IMG/VR virus record: IMGVR_UViG_3300017635_000002
Coordinates: 1 to 41,007 of that record
Origin: a virus
DNA: 41,007 nt
Strand: one strand, 5' to 3'
The translations under genes were made by a program, and so were the position numbers. Positions 30,870 through 36,522 of the stretch are shown here, in pieces (within the stretch, counting starts at the first letter, position 1; every line of letters begins with the position of its first letter). The notes below the pieces were generated by a model, which saw only the letters and a program-made list of their open reading frames with translations, made no database searches and was not told the origin of the DNA.

Positions 30870-31285
30870 TACAGGAAACTGAAAGTCCGATAACCTCATG
30901 GAGAAGCATGATGCAAAGATGCTTAAATCCTAACCATGTTTACTTTGAAAATTATGGAGGTCGTGGAATAACAATAGACCCATCTTGGGAGTCTTATGCT
31001 AACTTTCGCGCAGATATGGGCAGGAGGCCGAAAGGCTTTACCTTAGAACGCATTGACAACTCTAAAGGCTATTCAAAAGAAAACTGCAAATGGGCTACAC
31101 CTTCTGAACAGCAAAGAAACAGAAGACAGCTTAAAAATAATACTTCAGGCGTTACAGGAGTTTCGTGGGATAAAGCCAGACAAAGGTGGATGGCCCATGG
31201 AACAGTGGATGGAATTAAAATGGTTCTTTACCGAGGCCCAAGTAAAGAGGCTGCGATAGAGGCTAGAAAAAGTATTGAAGCTTAA
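30866..31285 (+). CDS. HNH/AP2 homing-endonuclease-like protein, 139 aa
   Basis: The frame is open further upstream, but ATG at 30866 overlaps the helicase stop as ATGA. The protein has WRSMMQRCLNPNH at the start, then LERIDNSKGYSKENCKWAT and EQQRNRR, typical of small phage HNH-type endonucleases. A C-terminal AP2-like DNA-binding part follows (GVTGVSWDKARQRW, with MVLYRG). The DNA is visibly richer in A and T than its neighbours, suggesting transfer as a mobile gene. A free-standing homing endonuclease is the likely role; activity is not proven. Confidence 0.75.
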   Translation: MIQETESPITSWRSMMQRCLNPNHVYFENYGGRGITIDPSWESYANFRADMGRRPKGFTLERIDNSKGYSKENCKWATPSEQQRNRRQLKNNTSGVTGVSWDKARQRWMAHGTVDGIKMVLYRGPSKEAAIEARKSIEA

Positions 31286-31293
31286 CATCACAG

Positions 31294-31322
31294 TTGACTA
31301 ATTCCCGCACCCGTTATAAAAT
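31294..31322 (+). promoter_or_regulatory. Candidate promoter after the HNH gene
   Basis: TTGACT, a 17-base spacer and TAAAAT, about 30 bases upstream of the 65-aa gene. Dyad element copy e covers the -10 box, and CCCGCACC occurs on both sides of it (31304-31311 and 31328-31335). Confidence 0.65.
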
Positions 31323-31335
31323 CAAAACCCGCACC
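31308..31335. promoter_or_regulatory. 28-bp dyad element, copy e
   Basis: On the minus strand it reads GGTGCGGGTT, eight variable bases, then ATAACGGGTG. On the plus strand the right end is AACCCGCACC. It resembles copy a closely in the first 23 positions (21 identical). Because it is nearly symmetric its orientation is ambiguous. Confidence 0.6.
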
Positions 31336-31351
31336 AGAAAAGGACCACTTT

Positions 31352-31549
31352 ATGTCCGTATCACTTGAAATGCAACAGAAGGTCGCCGACTGGCGAACTC
31401 GTGCCCGTGACGGCACACTAACACTCGATGAAATGAAGGAAGCCATTACCTTCCTCCGTGCTGAACGGCAAGCCATGCCACCGGCGAAGTCCCGCACAGC
31501 CAAGCCCAAGGTCAATGCTGATGATCTGCTGTCGGAGTTGGGGCTGTGA
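31352..31549 (+). CDS. Small protein P3, 65 aa, with LLSELGL tail
   Basis: ATG at 31352 has AAAAGGA upstream. The helical N-terminal part (MQQKVADWRTRARDGTLTLD, then EMKEAITFLRAERQ) resembles short phage proteins I have seen next to replication genes. A basic linker leads to the C-terminus NADDLLSELGL, matching the tail of P1 and P2. This suggests a common partner or docking site. It lies immediately upstream of the nuclease region. Function unknown. Confidence 0.7.
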   Translation: MSVSLEMQQKVADWRTRARDGTLTLDEMKEAITFLRAERQAMPPAKSRTAKPKVNADDLLSELGL

Positions 31550-32079
31550 TACTGGAAGGTCCGCATGGACAGCTATTCGATCTCAATGATATAGTAGACA
31601 GACAACTCTTACTAGATCTTATGAACCAACACTTACAAGTAGGAAAAACCTCATGCCCGAAATCATCCCCTTCCCTCACGCCATCGACTCCACCACCCTC
31701 GCCGCTTTCCGAAGCTGCCCGCAAAAAGCCTTCCGAACCTACTTCCAACACTACAAACCCCTCGGCGAGTCAGTCCATCTCGTGGCTGGAAAAGCATTTG
31801 CGGAAGGTATCGAGCATGCCCGACGTGCTTACTATGAGCAAGAACGAACTCCTGACGATAGTATTGCTATCGGACTTAAGGCTCTTATCGAGTCTTATGG
31901 AGATTTCGAGTGCCCGCCCGAGTCTGCAAAATCGCTGGAACGCACAGCTGGCGCTCTCGAGTTTTATTTCCAATCTTATCCACTGGGCGTCGACTCTGCC
32001 ATTCCAATCTCCTTCCCTGACGGGCGGAGCGGAATTGAATTTTCATTTGCACAACCTCTGCCGATTAATCATCCGATAA
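31546..32079 (+). CDS. Possible overlapping reading frame, 177 codons
   Basis: GTG at 31546 overlaps the P3 stop (GTGA). The first 36 codons lie between genes and read like protein (MILEGPHGQLFDLNDIVDRQ, then LLLDLMNQHLQVGK). The frame continues for 426 bases across the nuclease gene, where it becomes Ser/Pro-rich as expected for a shadow frame. Either a real out-of-frame gene exists or only a short peptide with an accidental extension. Confidence 0.3.
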   Translation: MILEGPHGQLFDLNDIVDRQLLLDLMNQHLQVGKTSCPKSSPSLTPSTPPPSPLSEAARKKPSEPTSNTTNPSASQSISWLEKHLRKVSSMPDVLTMSKNELLTIVLLSDLRLLSSLMEISSARPSLQNRWNAQLALSSFISNLIHWASTLPFQSPSLTGGAELNFHLHNLCRLIIR

Positions 32080-32627
32080 CCGGCGATCCACTTCTATACA
32101 CCGGACGTGCGGATATGATCGCGCACTTTGCTGGAGGAGTCTACATCTATGACGAAAAGACTACATCGCAGCTTGGTGCCTCTTGGGGCAAACAGTGGGA
32201 AATGCGAAGCCAGTTTACTGGCTATTGTTGGGCTGCCCGAGAATTCGGATACAACCCTTCTGGAGTTATTGTGCGTGGCGTTAGTATTCTTAAAACAAAA
32301 TACGACACTCTCGAAGTCCCAACTTATCGAAGCGATTACGAGATCGATCGATGGCTGGTACAAGTCTGCGAAGACCTCGAACGCATGATGTGGTCTTGGA
32401 AGCGCGGGTATTGGGACTACAATCTCGATCACTCATGTGCAGAGTATGGAGGCTGCTCACTATTACAAGTCTGCAAGTCCCCGTCCCCCGATCAGTGGCT
32501 GGATACCTACTTCGAACGCCGAGTCTGGGACCCACTCCACCGCCGTGAGGTATCATGGCAGGAGTATCTGGAGTCCCGCAAGGACGATATCGCCATGACT
32601 GAAGCTTGGCTTTCCGCCAATGTCTAA
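31653..32627 (+). CDS. Cas4/RecB-like PD-(D/E)xK nuclease
   Basis: The 324-aa protein has the N-terminal Cys of FRSCPQKAF (Cys22) and catalytic residues in GRADM (Asp154) and YDEKT (Asp167, Lys169). A downstream QFTGYCWAA Gln motif follows. Three C-terminal Cys residues spaced C-x5-C-x5-C (262, 268, 274) complete the four Cys of an iron-sulphur cluster, as in the Cas4/AddB group. It would process DNA ends during recombination and replication. ATG at 31653 has AGGA eight bases upstream. It lies just before a RecA-like ATPase, a common phage pairing. Confidence 0.85.
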   Translation: MPEIIPFPHAIDSTTLAAFRSCPQKAFRTYFQHYKPLGESVHLVAGKAFAEGIEHARRAYYEQERTPDDSIAIGLKALIESYGDFECPPESAKSLERTAGALEFYFQSYPLGVDSAIPISFPDGRSGIEFSFAQPLPINHPITGDPLLYTGRADMIAHFAGGVYIYDEKTTSQLGASWGKQWEMRSQFTGYCWAAREFGYNPSGVIVRGVSILKTKYDTLEVPTYRSDYEIDRWLVQVCEDLERMMWSWKRGYWDYNLDHSCAEYGGCSLLQVCKSPSPDQWLDTYFERRVWDPLHRREVSWQEYLESRKDDIAMTEAWLSANV

Positions 32628-33063
32628 CATAACCGCAATCTACTTTCACGAGGATGATTACCTCGGCTACGAGGACCTGACCCTGCCCACTGGTCAGTCC
32701 TTCGCCGGTTATTCTAAATCATTCTTCTGCGAGTCTTGCGGTCGCGTGTATGGTCGCCGAGTGATCGTTGTCCTTGGTCAGAAGCAACCATACACCACTT
32801 GGGGAGGCCTGTGCAAGAATTGCTCACCCGTCGGCGGAGAGTGGCATGGAGCCTATTCTCATTCCATACCGGGAGGTCTCCCCTTTTTCTATTCGTATAA
32901 AAACCCACCAGAAGGCGCTATTCGCCATCAACTAGAAATGGAACTACTTACCTATGCCCGACGCAATCCAACTGAACCCACCCTTCACCCTTCCCGGAGT
33001 CAATGTCCTTCTAATGGGACCATCGGGGACCGGCAAGACTCACTCCATCGGCACGCTTGTTGA
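32620..33063 (+). CDS. Zinc-ribbon protein, 147 aa
   Basis: ATG at 32620 overlaps the nuclease stop by eight bases. Cys37/Cys40 (CESCG) and Cys65/Cys68 (CKNCS) form a zinc ribbon. A Gly/Pro/Tyr-rich region follows. The gene overlaps the ATPase by 110 bases, so its last 36 codons (Ser/Pro/Arg-rich) share DNA with the ATPase N-terminus. A partner protein for the recombination enzymes is plausible. Confidence 0.65.
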   Translation: MSNITAIYFHEDDYLGYEDLTLPTGQSFAGYSKSFFCESCGRVYGRRVIVVLGQKQPYTTWGGLCKNCSPVGGEWHGAYSHSIPGGLPFFYSYKNPPEGAIRHQLEMELLTYARRNPTEPTLHPSRSQCPSNGTIGDRQDSLHRHAC

Positions 33064-33844
33064 CCTCGGTGTCGAAGTATTCTACCTCGCGCTGGAAAGC
33101 GGCTTCGAGTCTCTCGCGGGGTATTGGACCGACCGAGGTTTACCCATTCCATCGAATCTCCATTGGCATCGACTTGAAGCCCCAACCGCAGGCTTCGACC
33201 AACTCATCGCCAATGCCAAGAACATCAACACCCTCAACCTCGACGCCCTTGCTAAAATGTCGGACCCAAACAAATCCAAGCACAACCAATTCATCAAACT
33301 CCTCGAAGCCCTGAACAACTTCCCTGACGACAGAACTGGAGAAAAATATGGACCCGTTAACGAGTGGGATGCTAGTCGATTTCTTGTTGTCGATGGCGCT
33401 ACTGGTATCTCTGATTGCGCCATGTCGCTTGTTGTTGGAGGCAAGGCAGTCCGCAATCAATCCGACTGGGGGATTGCCCAAGACCAGATACTCAAAATTA
33501 TCCGTATGCTCTGCGATAATTGCCGTTGCCATTTTGTCCTACTCGCTCATGTGGAGCGTGAGACTGATGCTGTTCTCGGTGGAGTGAAGTTGATGGTTTC
33601 GACACTGGGGAAAGCCCTTGCGCCGAAGTTCCCTGCAATGTTCTCCGACGCGATCTTAACCGTCCGAAATGGGGAGAAGTGGTATTGGGACACGGCTAGT
33701 CCGATGGCTGATGTTAAGACCCGCAACCTTCCGATCAAGTCAGACAACGCGCCAGATTTCCGCCTGATTGTATCCAAATGGGTGAAGCGGAATGATGCAG
33801 GTCCGCCTGCTGAAGCCCAAGCAGCAAATGAAGAAGGGAATTAA
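32954..33844 (+). CDS. RecA-like ATPase (Sak4/AAA_24 type)
   Basis: The 296-aa protein has Walker A GPSGTGKT (22-29) and a Walker B strand RFLVVDGAT (142-150). It also has CHFVLLAHVERE with a sensor-like position. Size and motifs match the Sak4 group of phage single-strand annealing or RecA-core ATPases. It is encoded next to a Cas4-like nuclease and before an SSB-like gene, forming a probable recombination module. A role in DNA packaging is less likely because of its location. Confidence 0.8.
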   Translation: MPDAIQLNPPFTLPGVNVLLMGPSGTGKTHSIGTLVDLGVEVFYLALESGFESLAGYWTDRGLPIPSNLHWHRLEAPTAGFDQLIANAKNINTLNLDALAKMSDPNKSKHNQFIKLLEALNNFPDDRTGEKYGPVNEWDASRFLVVDGATGISDCAMSLVVGGKAVRNQSDWGIAQDQILKIIRMLCDNCRCHFVLLAHVERETDAVLGGVKLMVSTLGKALAPKFPAMFSDAILTVRNGEKWYWDTASPMADVKTRNLPIKSDNAPDFRLIVSKWVKRNDAGPPAEAQAANEEGN

Positions 33845-33846
33845 TT

Positions 33847-34164
33847 ATGAGAGATGAAGCTCCTGAATGGGCGTTACCGCCTAAACCTACCAACACGATA
33901 GCTGGTAGCACTACGCTCGGTAAAGCGCCTGGCCAGAACGACCTTCTCGATGATCGGCTTAACTATATTGAGGACCTGACCTCCCGCACCGATACTTTAA
34001 CTCGAAGGTTCTCTTTCCTAGCCCAACGGTTAGGTGCTTATCTTCCAGAAGACGAAGTCGTCACAGGCGACTCAGACGTTCTACGCCGTGACCTCAAGTC
34101 TTATCTCGATCGTCTATCCATGAGTTTGCATAAGCTAGAAGCTATTTCAAACTCTCTCCAATAA
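33847..34164 (+). CDS. Coiled-coil protein, 105 aa
   Basis: Starts three bases after the ATPase stop, with AGGGAATTA upstream. The N-terminal 30 residues are Pro/Gly-rich, and the rest is helical with heptads (YIEDLTSRTDTLTRRFSFLA, DLKSYLDRLSMSLHKLEAIS). It could be a small oligomeric partner for the ATPase. No family recognised. Confidence 0.65.
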   Translation: MRDEAPEWALPPKPTNTIAGSTTLGKAPGQNDLLDDRLNYIEDLTSRTDTLTRRFSFLAQRLGAYLPEDEVVTGDSDVLRRDLKSYLDRLSMSLHKLEAISNSLQ

Positions 34165-34234
34165 CCCCTCGCAGGGGGCCGATGGGTTATACTACCTCCG
34201 TCCCCATTTTTCACTGTAACAGAAAGCAACTACT

Positions 34235-34684
34235 ATGTCATTTGATCCAAACACATTCTTGAACCAAACATTCGACGAGTCCAACGACACCAAGATCACT
34301 CCATGCCCAGTCGGGGAATACCTCGCAGTCGCAGACAAGGTTGACGTGAAACCTTGGGCTTCTCGCGATGGTTCCTCATCCGGCCTGAAAGTCGAAATCC
34401 TGTGGGATATCCAAGACGAAAACGTCAAGGCACTCCTCGGTCGCGACTCGGTTAAAGTCCCGCAGCAACAAATGCTGGACCTTACCGAGACCGGCCAGTT
34501 GGACTTCGGCAAAGGCAAAAACGTCGGCCTCGGTCGTATTCGTGAAGCCCTGGACCTCAACACTCCGGGCGAGCCATTCGCGATCTCGATGTTCCAAGGT
34601 CGTATGGCAACCGTGAAGGTATCGCATCGCATCAATGGTGAAGATATCTATCACGAAGTCAAGGGCCTTACCAAGCCCGCATAA
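34235..34684 (+). CDS. Candidate single-stranded DNA-binding protein, 149 aa
   Basis: The protein is beta-rich with an OB-fold-like pattern (GLKVEILWDIQDENVK, RMATVKVSHRI) and resembles proteins encoded after Sak4-type ATPases in other phages (DUF669-like). It lacks an acidic C-terminal tail, ending KGLTKPA. It is followed by an intrinsic terminator, suggesting high expression, as expected for an SSB. Assignment is from context and composition. Confidence 0.55.
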   Translation: MSFDPNTFLNQTFDESNDTKITPCPVGEYLAVADKVDVKPWASRDGSSSGLKVEILWDIQDENVKALLGRDSVKVPQQQMLDLTETGQLDFGKGKNVGLGRIREALDLNTPGEPFAISMFQGRMATVKVSHRINGEDIYHEVKGLTKPA

Positions 34685-34705
34685 CCGGCTTCTAGCCATC
34701 AAACT

Positions 34706-34741
34706 GGCGGGAAGGACCCTACACCTTCCCGCCACATTTTT
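34706..34741 (+). terminator. Intrinsic terminator after the SSB-like gene
   Basis: A perfect 10-bp stem GGCGGGAAGG/CCTTCCCGCC with an 8-base loop is followed by ACATTTTT. It separates the SSB-like gene from the methyltransferase gene and would reduce transcription of the polymerase block unless read through. Confidence 0.85.
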
Positions 34742-34756
34742 ATAAGAAAGGCAGTC

Positions 34757-36112
34757 ATGACTCACTCCACCCACATTGACAATATCATCATCTCCGACAA
34801 CCGACAGAGACAGGAGTTCGAAGCGGAAAGCCTTGTAGACCTAGCCAATTCGATTGCGGAGATAGGATTGCTTCACGCCCCTGTCATGCGTGAAACGTCG
34901 CTGGGGCTGGTTCTAGTGGCTGGTGAGCGACGTTTGCGCGCTATGGGTGATCTATGGGCAATGGGGACAGCTATACGCCACAACGGCACGGTATACCCGC
35001 CCTATCATGCCCCCTATGTCACATTAGGCGAACTGGACGACTTAGCCGCTGAAGAAGCCGAACTGGACGAGAACCTCAAGCGCCGTGACCTAACATGGCA
35101 GGAGCGATCTGCCGCCATCGCCCGACTCCATGCCTTGCGCTTGAAACAAGCCGATAAAATCGGAGCCATCCACACGATCGCAGACACGGCGAAAGAACTC
35201 CGTCCAGAATTCGAGGGCAAAGCGTCGAATGAATTTGGTGACTTCCACAACAAGGTCCGGACAGATGTTATCCTCTCCGATCACCTTTCCAACCCAGAGG
35301 TGGCTAAGGCGAAAACCGCCAAGGACGCGATGAAGATACTCAAGAAACAAGAGGACCAGAGGAAAAATGCAGAACTTGCCGAACGGGTGGGACGTAACTT
35401 TAACAGCTCTGTTCATCAACTCCACCATACAGATTGCATCGATTGGCTCACAAAGTGTCCAGATAATACCTTTGATGTTATATGCACAGACCCTCCCTAT
35501 GGTATGGGTGCAGAGAGCTTTGGGGATGGAGCTGGCACTATGGGTAACGCCGAGCACCATTACGACGACACTAAAACGTCATGGCAAGCTCTGATGATCG
35601 ATCTCTGCCCTCTGCTGTTCCGAGTGGCGAAACCGCAATCACATCTTTATATGTTCTGTGATATCGACAACTTCCACGAACTGAAATCATTGCTACAGAA
35701 AGCCGGTTGGTATGTATTTAGAACTCCTCTTATCAACTACAAACCCCGCAGCGGTCGGATACCTTTACCTGAGCATGGCCCCAAACGCCAATGGGAGATG
35801 TGCCTTTACGCTATTAAGGGGAGAAAACCAGTCACTGGAGTGTATAGTGATGTCATATCAACCGTCCTTGAGGAGAACCTCACTCATGGGGCCCAGAAGC
35901 CCGTGGAGTTATATGTCGATCTGCTCAAACGATCGGTAAGACCGGGTGATGTTGTCCTTGATGCATTCGCCGGAACCGGAACTATCTTCCCCGCAGCCCA
36001 TCAACTCAAGTGCAAGGCAGTCGGGCTAGAGCAATCCGCCGAGTATTACGGCATCGCTGTTCAACGCCTGAACGCGCTTGACGAAGCGCCAGAATTGCTG
36101 AGCGTGTCATGA
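34757..36112 (+). CDS. ParB-like domain fused to DNA methyltransferase
   Basis: The 451-aa protein has an N-terminal ParB/Sulfiredoxin-like domain (IIISDNRQRQEF, GERRLRAM; residues about 8-150). A methyltransferase follows with DPPY (245-248) and FAGTGT (404-409). DPPY before FxGxG with a target-recognition region between is the beta-class order of N6-adenine or N4-cytosine enzymes. HGAQKPVEL (378-386) is the usual motif before the AdoMet loop. It probably modifies phage DNA against host restriction; the target sequence is unknown. ATG at 34757 has AAAGG upstream. Confidence 0.85.
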   Translation: MTHSTHIDNIIISDNRQRQEFEAESLVDLANSIAEIGLLHAPVMRETSLGLVLVAGERRLRAMGDLWAMGTAIRHNGTVYPPYHAPYVTLGELDDLAAEEAELDENLKRRDLTWQERSAAIARLHALRLKQADKIGAIHTIADTAKELRPEFEGKASNEFGDFHNKVRTDVILSDHLSNPEVAKAKTAKDAMKILKKQEDQRKNAELAERVGRNFNSSVHQLHHTDCIDWLTKCPDNTFDVICTDPPYGMGAESFGDGAGTMGNAEHHYDDTKTSWQALMIDLCPLLFRVAKPQSHLYMFCDIDNFHELKSLLQKAGWYVFRTPLINYKPRSGRIPLPEHGPKRQWEMCLYAIKGRKPVTGVYSDVISTVLEENLTHGAQKPVELYVDLLKRSVRPGDVVLDAFAGTGTIFPAAHQLKCKAVGLEQSAEYYGIAVQRLNALDEAPELLSVS

Positions 36113-36522
36113 GTCTGTCTGCAATCAGAAAAGCCATCATCGAGGACATGGAAGAGTCTGGCGTCCCTTTAACCGAATTCGACCCAGACTTCGCAGCCAA
36201 GATGGTTCGTGCCATGATGGTAAGTTACTTCAAATATGGGAGAGTAGCAGATGCCTATCCCTTGAAGTTCGATGCTATTTCAGACATTCGAGCAAGGGCA
36301 AAGAAATACCGCGAGACCGGTAACAAGCACTATCTCGTAGATGTCGCAAACTTCGCGATGATCGAAGCCATGCATCCAGCTCCAGAACGCAATGCCGCAT
36401 GGCTCGGTAACGACGCTGCTGACAGTCCTGGAAGGACCACAGCGTCGGGGCATAGACTCGTGCAAGAAACCAATGACGGAACACGCATCATGGGCGAAAC
36501 CATCTTACACAAGGAAGACTAA
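36109..36522 (+). CDS. Phage protein, 137 aa, possible NTP-pyrophosphatase-like
   Basis: The protein contains FKYGRVADAYPLKFDAI, then KKYRETGNKHYLVDVANFAM and IEAMHP, then DSPGRT. I have seen this pattern in phage proteins of unknown function; the helical core with DVANF recalls all-alpha NTP pyrophosphatases (MazG-like), but catalytic Glu clusters are not convincing. It sits between methyltransferase and polymerase, overlapping the former by four bases. Nucleotide metabolism is a guess from context. Confidence 0.6.
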   Translation: MSLSAIRKAIIEDMEESGVPLTEFDPDFAAKMVRAMMVSYFKYGRVADAYPLKFDAISDIRARAKKYRETGNKHYLVDVANFAMIEAMHPAPERNAAWLGNDAADSPGRTTASGHRLVQETNDGTRIMGETILHKED

